NCBI RefSeq assembly: GCF_018603905.1
Contig: NZ_JAHFZZ010000026.1
Span: forward strand, 62,001 to 126,000
DNA: 64,000 nucleotides
DNA from: Nonomuraea sp. NEAU-A123
Lineage (GTDB): Bacteria > Actinomycetota > Actinomycetes > Streptosporangiales > Streptosporangiaceae
Reading direction: 5' to 3'
Part shown: one piece after another, positions 1 to 8,578 of the stretch
Layout of the letters: each line of letters begins with the position of its first letter
Numbering within the stretch: position 1 is the first letter of the stretch
Program-made: the position numbers and the translations under genes
Notes under the pieces: model-generated
Database searches by the model: none
What the model saw: the letters and a program-made list of their open reading frames with translations, nothing else
Told to the model about the DNA's origin: nothing

Positions 1-1
1 G

Positions 2-238
2 CTCGTCACCCGCGAGGACGACGCCCCGGACGCGCTCGCCACGCGGCTGCGCGAATACCACGACAAGATCGACCCGGTCGTGGAGCTGTTCCGCGGCAAG
101 GAGTACGTCACGACGGTCGACGCCCGCGACGACAAGGTGACCGTCCAGCGGAGCATCCGCGCCCGCCTCAACCTCCCGCCGTACGTCCCGGAGAAGTCGG
201 AAAAGGCGGATTCAGGGCGCGAAGTCGCGGCCGAGTAG
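2..238 (+). CDS. Adenylate kinase-family nucleoside monophosphate kinase, C-terminal fragment
   Basis: Last 78 codons of a gene entering from the left edge; the frame ends at TAG 236-238. The tail shows an REDDAPDAL...RLREYH block followed by DPVVELFRGKEYV and TVDA, the pattern I know from the C-terminal part of actinobacterial adenylate kinase-type enzymes (AMP + ATP to 2 ADP, cytosol). The P-loop and lid are outside the window, so activity cannot be judged. It converges on the acyl-CoA dehydrogenase gene, and the two 3' ends overlap by 27 bases (212-238). A different P-loop kinase of the same fold is possible. Confidence 0.7.
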   Translation, partial: LVTREDDAPDALATRLREYHDKIDPVVELFRGKEYVTTVDARDDKVTVQRSIRARLNLPPYVPEKSEKADSGREVAAE

Positions 239-1351
239 CTGCCGGGCGACGACCAGCTTGGTGATCTGGGCGGTGCCGTCGGCGATCTGCAGCGCGATCA
301 CGTCCCGCAGCCGCTGCGCCTGCCGCAGCTCCTCCGAGTAGCCGGCCTGCCCGAACGTGAGCAGCGCCTGCTGGACGGCGTCCGCGGCCATCCTCGGCAC
401 CCACCACTTGACCATGTTCGCCTCGGTCGTGTGGGGGAGCCCCTGGTCTTTGCGCCACAGCGCCTCGTAGCAGAGCGCCCGGCCCGCGCGAAGCTGCGTG
501 GCGTACTCGACCAGGGGGAAACTGAGCCCCTGGAAGGCGCCGAGCGGGCGGCCGAAGGCGATGCGCGTGCGCGCCCGCTCCAGCGCGTCGTCGATCGCCG
601 CCTGCGCGGTGCCCGTCGCCATCAACGCGATCAGCGCCCGCGAATAGTCGAAACCCCGCATGACCTGGACGAACCCGAGGCCCTCGCCGCCCACGATCGT
701 CTCGGGCCCGGCGGACAGGCCGTCGAAGGTCAGGTGGGCGCGGCCCGCGGCGCGGTTGCCGAGGTCGGTGAACGCCTCCCGCTTGGCGGACGCCAGATCG
801 GCGAGGAAGGCGGTGACGCCGCGCGCCCCCGGACCGCCCGTCCTGGCGAAGACCAGGCCGTGCGTGGCGGTCATGCCGAGCATGATCGAGGTCTTCTCGC
901 CGTCCAGCAGCCAGGCGCTGTCCTGGGGGGTGGCGCGGAACTCGATGGCGGCGGCGTCCGATCCGTGCTCGGGCTCCGTCAGGCAGATGGCCGGGATCAG
1001 GTCCCCCGAGGCCAGGGCGGGCAGCCAGTCGGCCCGCTGCTCCGGCGAGGCGTTGGCCTGCAGGATGTCGGCCACGAGCGCGGCGTTGAGCACCAGGTAG
1101 CAGCTGTTCACGTCGGCGCGGGCCAGCTCTTCGAGCACCAGGCCCGTGGTCACGGCGTCGGCGCCCGAACCGCCGTACTCCCGGTGGACGCGCAGGCCGA
1201 GCAGGCCCATGCGGGCCAGCTCGCCGGGCAGCTCGGGGCGCATGGCCGCGGCGCGGTCGTCGGACTGGTAGTGCGGGGCGAGGCGCTCGGCCGCGAAGTC
1301 GCGCACCCGGGCGCGCAGCCGCTCCTGCTCGTCGTCGAACGCGAAGTCCAT
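212..1351 (-). CDS. Acyl-CoA dehydrogenase
   Basis: A 379-residue flavoprotein of normal family length, expected to oxidise an acyl-CoA (or acyl-carrier) thioester to the 2,3-enoyl form in the cytosol. Landmarks in order: N-terminal helical domain with GLLGLRVHREYGGSG, the FAD-binding LTEPEHGSDAAAI stretch, the middle beta domain with DGEKTSIM, and the C-terminal helical domain with the AFGRPLGAFQGLSFPLVE motif. Start ATG lies 2 bases after the stop of the upstream CoA ligase, so it is the last gene of a four-gene leftward operon (aminotransferase, sulfotransferase, ligase, dehydrogenase). In this setting it probably desaturates the acyl unit activated by the ligase. Exact substrate is unknown. 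Confidence 0.9.
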   Translation of the reverse strand: MDFAFDDEQERLRARVRDFAAERLAPHYQSDDRAAAMRPELPGELARMGLLGLRVHREYGGSGADAVTTGLVLEELARADVNSCYLVLNAALVADILQANASPEQRADWLPALASGDLIPAICLTEPEHGSDAAAIEFRATPQDSAWLLDGEKTSIMLGMTATHGLVFARTGGPGARGVTAFLADLASAKREAFTDLGNRAAGRAHLTFDGLSAGPETIVGGEGLGFVQVMRGFDYSRALIALMATGTAQAAIDDALERARTRIAFGRPLGAFQGLSFPLVEYATQLRAGRALCYEALWRKDQGLPHTTEANMVKWWVPRMAADAVQQALLTFGQAGYSEELRQAQRLRDVIALQIADGTAQITKLVVARQLLGRDFAP

Positions 1352-1353
1352 AC

Positions 1354-2916
1354 TCAGCCCATCCGTTCCCGCAGCTCGAACTTCTGCACCTTGCCCGACG
1401 CCGTCTTCGGCAGCTCGGCCACGACCGTCAGGCGTTCTGGCCAGAACTGCCGGGCCATGCCGAGCCGCTCCAGATGCCGCTGTACGTCGGCCAGCGACGG
1501 CGGCTCGCCAGCCGGGACGACGAAGGCGCACGCCCGCTCGCCGAGCCGCTCGTCGGGATAGGCCACCAGCGCGGCCTCCTTGATCCGCGGGTGCCGCCAC
1601 AACGCGGCCTCCACCTCGACCACGGGGATCTTCTCCCCGCCCCTGACGATCAGGTCCTTGGCCCGGCCGGTGATCCGGATGCCGTCGTGGCCGTCGTCCC
1701 TGGCGAGGTCGCCCGTGTCGAACCAGCCGTCGGGGGTGAGGGCCTCGCCGTACAGGTCCGGGCGCTTCCAGTAGCCGACGCACTGGTTCGCGCCGCGTAC
1801 CTGAAGCCGGTCGCCGTCGATCCGGACCCGCATCCACGGCGCGGGCCGGCCGTCGGAGCGCGCGGCGAGATCCGGCGGGTCCTCGGGGCGGGTGATGGTG
1901 ACCGTGGCGTTCTCCGTCATGCCCCACAGCGCGTACATGCGCACACCGAGCACCTCGCCCGCCTCCTCCACCACCTTCGGCGGGATGGGCGACCCGCCGC
2001 AGGCGAAGGAGCCGAGGGTCTTCAGGTCCCGGGGGCGGGCCCGCTGCGCGGCGATGGCGTCGACCACGAACGTGGTGGCGCCCATGCCGAAGTTGACGCC
2101 TTCCGACTCGACCAGGCCGAGCATGACGTCCGGGTCCCACACGTCCTGGAACACCGCCCGGCCGCCGAGCTGGAGCGGCATCAGGAAGCAGTAGAGGTAC
2201 CCGGCCTGGTGGGTGAGCGGCGATCCCATGTGGACGACCAGATCCTCGTCCAGCCCGAGGGCCTCGGCCTCGGTGCGGATGCCGGCGTACAGCGTGTTGT
2301 GGGTGTGCATGACGCCCTTGGGCTCGCCCGTCGTGCCCGAGGTGAACATCACCTGGGCCAGGTCGTCCGGGCTCGCTGCCAGTTGCCCGTGCCGGACGTC
2401 GCGGCCGGCCATGAAGACGTCGTCGAAGTCGAGCGGGCCGCCGCCGATGGTCACCGCGTGCCGCAGCGTCGGCACCTCCTTGGCGATCTCCGCGAGCATC
2501 CCGGCGTGGTCGAAGCCGCGGAACGACGCGGGCGCGACGCAGACCTTCGCTTCCGTACGTTCCAGCATGAAGCCGACCTCGCGTCTGCGGAGGATCGGGA
2601 TGATGGGGTTGACCGCCGCGCCGACCCGCATGCAGGCGAGCGCGAGCGGCGGGAACTGCCACCAGTTCGGCAGTTGGAGCGCGACCACGTCGCCCGGGCC
2701 GACGCCCAGCTCGGTCAGGGCCCCGGCGAACCGTTCCACCAGGCGGGACAGATCCGCGTACGTCAGTTTGACCAGCTCGTCGGCGCCCGCCTGGTGCGCC
2801 GTGATCGCCACGCGCCCGGGGGAGCGCTCCACCGCCCGCCGGAGATCGTCCAGGGGCGTGGCGTCCCGCCACCAGCCCTCCCGGTAGCAGTGCTCGGCGT
2901 CGCTCCGCCACTCCAT
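1354..2916 (-). CDS. AMP-dependent acyl-CoA ligase / adenylate-forming enzyme
   Basis: A 520-residue ANL-superfamily protein that activates a carboxylic acid as its adenylate and transfers it to CoA. Visible motifs: the P-loop-like TSGTTGEPKG (residues 192-201), WGMTE (331-335), GWFDTGD (397-403) and PKTASGK near the C-terminus with the catalytic lysine at about 509. All core motifs are intact. The sequence looks more like cyclohexanecarboxylate/medium-chain ligases than long-chain FadD enzymes, but substrate cannot be read from sequence. It starts 8 bases after the sulfotransferase stop and is followed immediately by the acyl-CoA dehydrogenase, so the pair likely processes one acyl building block of the cluster's product. 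Confidence 0.9.
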   Translation of the reverse strand: MEWRSDAEHCYREGWWRDATPLDDLRRAVERSPGRVAITAHQAGADELVKLTYADLSRLVERFAGALTELGVGPGDVVALQLPNWWQFPPLALACMRVGAAVNPIIPILRRREVGFMLERTEAKVCVAPASFRGFDHAGMLAEIAKEVPTLRHAVTIGGGPLDFDDVFMAGRDVRHGQLAASPDDLAQVMFTSGTTGEPKGVMHTHNTLYAGIRTEAEALGLDEDLVVHMGSPLTHQAGYLYCFLMPLQLGGRAVFQDVWDPDVMLGLVESEGVNFGMGATTFVVDAIAAQRARPRDLKTLGSFACGGSPIPPKVVEEAGEVLGVRMYALWGMTENATVTITRPEDPPDLAARSDGRPAPWMRVRIDGDRLQVRGANQCVGYWKRPDLYGEALTPDGWFDTGDLARDDGHDGIRITGRAKDLIVRGGEKIPVVEVEAALWRHPRIKEAALVAYPDERLGERACAFVVPAGEPPSLADVQRHLERLGMARQFWPERLTVVAELPKTASGKVQKFELRERMG

Positions 2917-2924
2917 GCGTCCTC

Positions 2925-3833
2925 CTACCGGTTGTCCAGGTGGTAGCCGTACCTGCCCATGAGCGGCAGTGCGGCGAGGGTGCTCAGCGCGAGGCTCGAG
3001 GCCGGCAGGGCGGTACGCCAGGCGTCGTCGGGCCTGATGGTCACGGGCCCGGTACGCAACCGGTCGGGGTTGCCCGTCACGGTGTGGTTGACGCCGAGCC
3101 GGGCGGTGCCCCCGTCGATCACCGGGCCGGGCGGCGCGAGACCCGCCCACGCCATGACCTGGCCGATCGTCTCGGCGGGCCGGGCGGCGAAGTCCTCGTA
3201 CCTGAGCCTGAGGCACCTGACGGGGAAGGCGCTCGCGATCCACTCCGACGCCGCGTTGAAGCCGGTCCAGTACGTGCTGCTGCGCAGGGGGCTCATGGCC
3301 GGGATGTAGCCCTTGGCGCGGTGCCACGAGTAGGCGGTCGCCCTGGGGTCGCGCACCATGTGCAGGACCTGGGGGCTCAGGTCGGGCAGGCCCATGAGGT
3401 GGGCCGCCTCGGCGGGGAACTTGGAGGTGTCGACGATCAGCTCGGCGCCGAGCACCTCGCCGATCGCGGTGTAGAGCCGCCGCTTGACCTCGCTGATGCG
3501 CCGCACGTCGCGCGGCGGCCGGGCCAGGCCGCGGGCCTCGCGCAGGCGCTCGTGGGTGAAGCGGGTGCGCAGGCAGGCGTTGTGCAGCCCGATCATCTCC
3601 GTCGCGATGGCGGGGCCGTCCAGCTCGAGCAGGACCTGCCGCCACACGTCGCAGTCCAGAAGGTCCTTGCCGCAGCCGCAGGTGCTGTTGGTGCCGGTGC
3701 CGAGCACGCCGTTGGACCACAGGTAGTTGAGCTCGCCCACGTGCGCGACGCCCGGCAGCTCGTTGAGCAGGTTGCCGAGGAGCGTGCTGCCCGACCTGCA
3801 CCAGCCCGTGACATAGAGCACCCTCGGCGTCAT
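2925..3833 (-). CDS. PAPS-dependent sulfotransferase
   Basis: A 302-residue sulfotransferase. The 5'-phosphosulfate loop reads WCRSGSTLL (RSGST at 13-17), and the 3'-phosphate-binding segment RDPRATAYS lies at 161-169. A CGCGKDLLDC motif (52-61), common in bacterial members of this family, follows a GELNYLW stretch. The enzyme should move a sulfuryl group from PAPS to a hydroxyl or amine of a small molecule in the cytosol. Its ATG (3831-3833) overlaps the TGA of the aminotransferase (ATGA), implying coupled translation. Together with the carbamoyltransferase on the opposite arm it predicts a sulfated and/or carbamoylated product. No PAPS synthesis genes are visible in the window. Confidence 0.9.
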   Translation of the reverse strand: MTPRVLYVTGWCRSGSTLLGNLLNELPGVAHVGELNYLWSNGVLGTGTNSTCGCGKDLLDCDVWRQVLLELDGPAIATEMIGLHNACLRTRFTHERLREARGLARPPRDVRRISEVKRRLYTAIGEVLGAELIVDTSKFPAEAAHLMGLPDLSPQVLHMVRDPRATAYSWHRAKGYIPAMSPLRSSTYWTGFNAASEWIASAFPVRCLRLRYEDFAARPAETIGQVMAWAGLAPPGPVIDGGTARLGVNHTVTGNPDRLRTGPVTIRPDDAWRTALPASSLALSTLAALPLMGRYGYHLDNR

Positions 3834-5134
3834 CGGCTCGCGGCCCGTCCGGCGGCGGCGGTCTCGACGACGGCCTTCCCGGCGGTGTTCTCGGCGGCAG
3901 GCTCCCTGACGGTGGCGTTCTCGGCGGCGGGCCTTCCGGCGGCGGCCTTTCTGACGGCGGTCACCAGGCGGTCGCAGGCGGCGAGGTCCAGGTTGGCCGA
4001 GAGCGGGATGTCGATCGCCTCGCTGACGTAGCGCGCCGAGGCCGGGAAGCGGCTCCGCGCGGCGTCCGGGTCGTCGCCGAGCAGGAACCGCCAGTTCCAG
4101 AAGGCGCGGACGTTGACGTCGTCGCGGTCGCCGAGCGCGCGGGCGTCGACCCCCTCGGCCGCGACGGCCCCGGCGAACGCCGCGCACTCCCGCGGCGTGG
4201 CCCCCGGCAGCCGGAACACCAGCGCCTCGCCGAGGTACGCGCCGGGCGCCACCGGCTGCCGCAGCGCGATCCCGTCGAGGTCCGCGAGCCGTTCGGCCAC
4301 GTAGTCGTAGTTGCGGTGATGGGCGGCCAGCCGGTCGGGCAGCCGCTGGAGCAGGGCTCCGGCGAGCGCCGCCCTGATCTCGTCCATGCGGAAGCTGAAG
4401 ATGGGGAACGCCCGGTCGTCGACGTCCGGGACCTTTCCCGGGAAGTGGCGGGCCATCCGGCCTTCGTACGCGCCGCTGTAGACCACCGCGCGGGCGTACG
4501 CTTCGGGGTCGTCGGTGAGCAGAAACCCGCCTTCTCCGGTGTTGAGCGACTTGTCGGACTGGGTGCTGAAGGCACCGAAGTGGCCGAACGTGCCCAGGTA
4601 GCGGCCATCGAGCCGCGCGCCGAGCGCGGGCACCGCGTCCTCGACCACGAAGGCGCCGTACTCCTCGGCCAGTCGGCATATTTCCGGCATGTCGCTGGCG
4701 AAGCCGCGCATGTGCACCACGACGACCGCCTTGGCGCCCTCGTCCAGCACCCGGCGCAGGTCGCGCACGTCAAGGTGCAGGTTCTCGTCGCACTCCACGA
4801 GCACCGGCCGGTGCCCGGCCAGCAGGATCGCGCTCGGCGTGGCCGCGAAGGTGAACGCGGGGCAGGCGATCGGCGAGCCGGCGGGCAGTTGGAGTGCGAG
4901 CAGGCTCAGCGTGATCGCGGTGGTGCCGCTGGCGCAGGCCAGCGCGTGCCGGGCGCCGAACACCTCGCACAGCCGTCGTTCGAAGCGCCCGGTAAATGTC
5001 TCCTCATGCGGTCGGAAATCGTAACGGAAGAACAACTGGGCGCGGAGCGCCTCCATGGCTGCGGCGATGTCCTCCGGGCTGAGGAAGACATCACCCTTGT
5101 CATAAGTGGGCCAGGTGGTCAGGGGTGGATTCAC
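3830..5134 (-). CDS. DegT/DnrJ/EryC1/StrS-family PLP aminotransferase with Ala-rich tail
   Basis: A 434-residue fold-type I aminotransferase, first gene of the leftward operon. The start is GTG 5134-5132 behind GAGGGA; it gives the normal family N-terminus. The PLP lysine is K195 in STQSDKSLNTGEGG, and the Asp before it in VVEDAVPALGA fits the cofactor-anchoring Asp. It should transaminate a keto group, often on a sugar or cyclitol. The unusual part is the last ~38 residues: after the normal family end near LVTAVRK comes an Ala/Glu-rich low-complexity extension with a repeated PAAEN unit (30-base period in the DNA). Such a disordered tail could direct the enzyme into the shell encoded at 8579-9376, but that is inference. 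Confidence 0.88.
   Translation of the reverse strand: MNPPLTTWPTYDKGDVFLSPEDIAAAMEALRAQLFFRYDFRPHEETFTGRFERRLCEVFGARHALACASGTTAITLSLLALQLPAGSPIACPAFTFAATPSAILLAGHRPVLVECDENLHLDVRDLRRVLDEGAKAVVVVHMRGFASDMPEICRLAEEYGAFVVEDAVPALGARLDGRYLGTFGHFGAFSTQSDKSLNTGEGGFLLTDDPEAYARAVVYSGAYEGRMARHFPGKVPDVDDRAFPIFSFRMDEIRAALAGALLQRLPDRLAAHHRNYDYVAERLADLDGIALRQPVAPGAYLGEALVFRLPGATPRECAAFAGAVAAEGVDARALGDRDDVNVRAFWNWRFLLGDDPDAARSRFPASARYVSEAIDIPLSANLDLAACDRLVTAVRKAAAGRPAAENATVREPAAENTAGKAVVETAAAGRAASR
3887..3928. repeat. Short direct repeat in the aminotransferase tail
   Basis: GTTCTCGGCGGC occurs at 3887-3898 and again at 3917-3928, a 30-base period. On the minus strand each copy encodes Ala-Ala-Glu-Asn, giving two PAAEN units in the C-terminal extension of the aminotransferase. 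The surrounding bases 3838-3958 are rich in GGCGGC runs. Confidence 0.6.
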
Positions 5135-5293
5135 CGGTCCCTCGAATCTGTTGTGCAAATAACGTAGTGAATTGCGCGATGGAGCTAAGAGCCGACTATC
5201 GCCGCAGATCCCGGGAAAGGCAACCCCCCTCGCGTGTGTCACAAATGCGTGATAAGCCGTCGAAGAACCTAGGCCCGAGAAAGGAACAAGCCT

Positions 5294-6649
5294 GTGACGG
5301 TCTCCGCACTGAACGCCGCGTGTCCCGATCGGGTGGTCGGTCCCGGCCACTCCGCTTATGACGAGTTGCGGCTGCTCTTCAACGGCATGCACGATCTGCG
5401 GCCCCGGCTGATCTGCCTGCCGCGCGACGTCGCGGAGCTGCGCGCGGTGATCCGCACTGCCCGCGAGGCCGGCCTGGTCACGGCGGTGCGCGGCGGCGGG
5501 CACAACGTCGCCGGCTACGCCTCCGTCGATGACGGGCTGGTCATCGACCTGCGGCTGATGAGCGCGGTGACGGTCGATCCGCGAGAACGCACCGCCACGG
5601 TGGGCGGCGGCGCCACCTGGAGCCAACTGGACCTGGCGACCACGGCGTACGGGCTGGCCACCACGGGCGGCACCTTCGACACCACCGGCGTCGGCGGCCT
5701 GACCCTGGGCGGCGGCCTCGGCCACCTGATGGGCAGATATGGCCTGACCTGCGACAACGTGCTCTCCTATCAGCTCGTCACGGCCGCCGGGGAGGTGGTC
5801 GAGGTGGACGCGGAGCGCGATCCCGAGCTCGACTGGGCGCTGCGCGGCGCGGGTCACAACTTCGGCGTGGTGGCGGCGTTCCGCTTCCGGACGTACCCGG
5901 TGGGCCTGCTGTACGGGGGCTGCGTCGCCTATCCGCGCGCCGAGCTCGGGCCGGCCGTGCGCCTGTTCCGCGACCTCATGCTCGACGCGCCCGACGAGCT
6001 CACCTGCACGCTGCTGCTGAAGAGGTACGGTCCCACGCACGTTCCGGCGGCGGTGATCTGCGTGGCCTACAGCGGTGAGGACGAGGGATACCGGGCGGCG
6101 CTGGAGAAGCGGCTACGCGGGCCGGAGCTCCTCGACTGGCAGCTCATGCCCAGGTCGTACCTCTCGCTGCAGGCCACGCTCGGCCGCCTGGCGTTCGGGC
6201 TCAGGCACTACTGGAGCGCCCGCTTCGCCGACGCCTTGCCGGACGAGCTGGCCGACGCGCTGGTCGAACGGTTCCTGGCCGGCCGGTGGCTGGGCCCCTT
6301 CAGGGACGGGATCCTCGTCGAGGCGCTGCACGGCGCGGTGCGGCGGGTGCCCGCCGAGGCCACGGCCGTGCCCTTCCGCGACGCGGGCTTCAACGTCACG
6401 GGCACGGCGATCTGGGCCGACCCGGCCGCCGACGCGGAGCAGATCGCGTGGGCGCGGTCCGTCGCGGAGGTCGCCGAGCCGTACGGCCGCTGGGGTGACG
6501 GATACATCAACTATGCGTCCACCGGCGAGCGGGCCAGGAAGACCTTCGGCGAGGCGGCCTTCGACCGGCTGACCTCGGTCAAACGGCGGCTGGATCCGGA
6601 CAATTTCTTCCGCGGCAACTACAACGTCGCGCCCTCGGCCGTCCGCTGA
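5294..6649 (+). CDS. FAD-linked oxidase, berberine bridge enzyme type
   Basis: A 451-residue PCMH/BBE-type flavoprotein opening the rightward arm, start GTG behind GAAAGGAA. The N-terminal FAD domain contains RGGGHNVAGYA, whose His70 is the usual 8-alpha-histidyl attachment site, then GGGLGHLMGRYGL, where double-linked relatives carry a Cys and this protein has Met146. The C-terminal BBE segment NYASTGERARKTFGE...RRLDPDNFFRGNYNV is intact. Single (His-only) covalent flavin is therefore expected, as in 6-hydroxynicotine oxidase-like enzymes. It should oxidise an alcohol, amine or sugar with O2 as acceptor. The 159-base gap to the divergent aminotransferase (5135-5293) must hold both promoters; I see no convincing operator there. 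Confidence 0.88.
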   Translation: MTVSALNAACPDRVVGPGHSAYDELRLLFNGMHDLRPRLICLPRDVAELRAVIRTAREAGLVTAVRGGGHNVAGYASVDDGLVIDLRLMSAVTVDPRERTATVGGGATWSQLDLATTAYGLATTGGTFDTTGVGGLTLGGGLGHLMGRYGLTCDNVLSYQLVTAAGEVVEVDAERDPELDWALRGAGHNFGVVAAFRFRTYPVGLLYGGCVAYPRAELGPAVRLFRDLMLDAPDELTCTLLLKRYGPTHVPAAVICVAYSGEDEGYRAALEKRLRGPELLDWQLMPRSYLSLQATLGRLAFGLRHYWSARFADALPDELADALVERFLAGRWLGPFRDGILVEALHGAVRRVPAEATAVPFRDAGFNVTGTAIWADPAADAEQIAWARSVAEVAEPYGRWGDGYINYASTGERARKTFGEAAFDRLTSVKRRLDPDNFFRGNYNVAPSAVR

Positions 6650-6766
6650 GCCGCGTCCACCGGCTCAACGATGCGTCGCCTCCCGGGTCATCGCCAAGTG
6701 GACGCCGTCCAGGGCGCCATGACCTTCACTGGTGGCACTCGGGTCCTTCACCGCCAAGGAGTTCTC

Positions 6767-8551
6767 GTGATCGTCCTCGGATACAACGGGTTCGGTAAGG
6801 TCGCCGAACTCTTCGCGCGTTATTACGGGTCGACGGGAATCGACCGTCACATGCTCTACGGTCACGATTCCTCAGCGGCCCTCATGGTGGACGGTGAATT
6901 GGTCGCGGCCGTCGAGGAGGAGCGGCTCAATCGCGAGAAGAAGACCGCCAGGTTTCCGGTCAACGCCATCGCATGGGTTTTAAGGGAGGCCGGTAAGTCA
7001 TTCGACGAGGTCGATGTCTTCGCGCATTCCTGGCGTTTCTCCCAGGACGTCATGAACAACATGATCGCCGAGATCGTGGACGCCGACGCGCCGGTGGACA
7101 AGAAATTCGCCAGGCTGCGGCGGCTCGACGACACCTACACCCGGATATTCAGCGGGCAGGCCATTCTCGCCGACTTCCACGAGCACACCGGATACCCGCT
7201 GACGGCCGAGAAGCTGGTCACGGTGCCGCATCACATCGCCCACCTGATGACGGGATACCACCTGTCCGGAGGCGGGGACGCGGCATTCGTGGTCAGCGAC
7301 GGCCGGGCGGAGTGGCTGTCGGCGATCCTCGGCGAGGTGCGCGACGGCAAGGTGCGGGTGTTCGACGACGCGACCGTCGACGGGGACAACTCGCTCGCCC
7401 TGCTGTTCGCGGTGCTGACCAGGTATCTCGGCTTCGTCCCCAACAATGACGAGTACAAGGTCATGGGCCTGGCCGGCTACGGCCCGCCGCCGGAGCCCAA
7501 CCCGCTGCTCAAGCACGTGGTGGAGCTGACGGGCGACGGCCGCTACACCATTCCCTACGCGCCGCGGGCCGTACGCGCCTACTACGCGCTGTTCGACCGG
7601 ATCTTCGACACGGACCCGGACGGCCGGGAGGACTTCGACGTGCGGGTCCGGGTCGCCGGGGCCGCCCAGGAGATGGTCGAGGCGGTGACGGCCCACCAAC
7701 TACGCGCGCTGGAGGAGCGCAGCGGGCTGCCGCGGCTGCTGTTCGAGGGCGGGCTGGCGCTGAACTGCGTCAACAACACCAAGCTGCTCGAAGGCTCCAG
7801 GTTCGCCGAGATGGACGTGAGCTTCGGCGCCAGCGATCCCGGCGTGGCCATCGGCGCCGCCTTCTACGCCAGTCAGGAGGCGGGCGACACGCCGCGGGTC
7901 AGCGGCTCTCCGTACCTGGGGCCCGCCTACGGCGACGAGGAGATCCTCGCCACGCTCGACGCCCACGCGGGGCGCGTCGAATGGCGAGAGCTCGCTCCGG
8001 GCGACGTCGCGCGGGAAACGGCGGCGCTGCTGCGGGAGAAGTGCGTGGTCGGCTGGTTCCAGGGGCGGACGGAGTACGGGCCGCGCGCGCTGGGCAACCG
8101 CAGCATCCTGGCCAATCCGCGGTTCGGCGATATCAAGGACATCATCAACGACCGGATCAAGCACCGGGAGCCCTTCCGGCCGTTCGCGCCGGTCGTCCTC
8201 GAAGACGTGGCTCCCGAGGTGTTCGAGCTGGGAAAGAAGCGCGCCTCGCCGTACATGACGTTCGTCTTCCCCGTACGGCCCGGCTACCGCGACCTGATTC
8301 CCGGAGCCACGCATGTCGACGGCACGTCCAGGATTCAGACGATCCGCGAGGACGACAACCCGCTGCTGGCGGAGTTGCTACGCGCCTTTACCGAGCTGAC
8401 CGGGGTGCCCTGCCTCATCAACACCTCCTTCAACGTGGCCGGCGAACCCATCGTGTGCTCACCGGCCGACGCCATGGACTGCTTCCTGAAGACCGAGATG
8501 GATTACCTCGTGCTCGGACGGTTTGTAGCCACCAAATCAGCTCAGCGTTGA
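6767..8551 (+). CDS. O-carbamoyltransferase, NodU/CmcH/TobZ family
   Basis: A 594-residue carbamoyltransferase. GTG 6767 is preceded by AAGGAG (6756-6761) with 5-base spacing, better than upstream starts. The YrdC-like/Kae1-like catalytic half carries GHDSSAALMVDGE (HDSS 33-36), the EEERLNR block, a metal-binding HHIAH at 155-159 and SDG at 177-179. The C-terminal half has GRTEYGPRALGNRSI, REPFRPFAP and NTSFNVAGEPI. Enzymes of this family form carbamoyladenylate from carbamoyl phosphate and ATP and transfer the carbamoyl group to a hydroxyl. Length is typical and no key residue is visibly missing. It is followed 27 bases later by the HK97-fold shell gene, so the two are probably co-transcribed, and this enzyme is a cargo candidate. 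Confidence 0.93.
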   Translation: MIVLGYNGFGKVAELFARYYGSTGIDRHMLYGHDSSAALMVDGELVAAVEEERLNREKKTARFPVNAIAWVLREAGKSFDEVDVFAHSWRFSQDVMNNMIAEIVDADAPVDKKFARLRRLDDTYTRIFSGQAILADFHEHTGYPLTAEKLVTVPHHIAHLMTGYHLSGGGDAAFVVSDGRAEWLSAILGEVRDGKVRVFDDATVDGDNSLALLFAVLTRYLGFVPNNDEYKVMGLAGYGPPPEPNPLLKHVVELTGDGRYTIPYAPRAVRAYYALFDRIFDTDPDGREDFDVRVRVAGAAQEMVEAVTAHQLRALEERSGLPRLLFEGGLALNCVNNTKLLEGSRFAEMDVSFGASDPGVAIGAAFYASQEAGDTPRVSGSPYLGPAYGDEEILATLDAHAGRVEWRELAPGDVARETAALLREKCVVGWFQGRTEYGPRALGNRSILANPRFGDIKDIINDRIKHREPFRPFAPVVLEDVAPEVFELGKKRASPYMTFVFPVRPGYRDLIPGATHVDGTSRIQTIREDDNPLLAELLRAFTELTGVPCLINTSFNVAGEPIVCSPADAMDCFLKTEMDYLVLGRFVATKSAQR

Positions 8552-8578
8552 CAACCATTTCAACGGGGAGGGACAGGC

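Noticed and set aside
1474..2946. Plus-strand frame of 490 codons over the acyl-CoA ligase
   Set aside because: The minus strand encodes a complete adenylate-forming enzyme with all motifs; the plus frame shows none.
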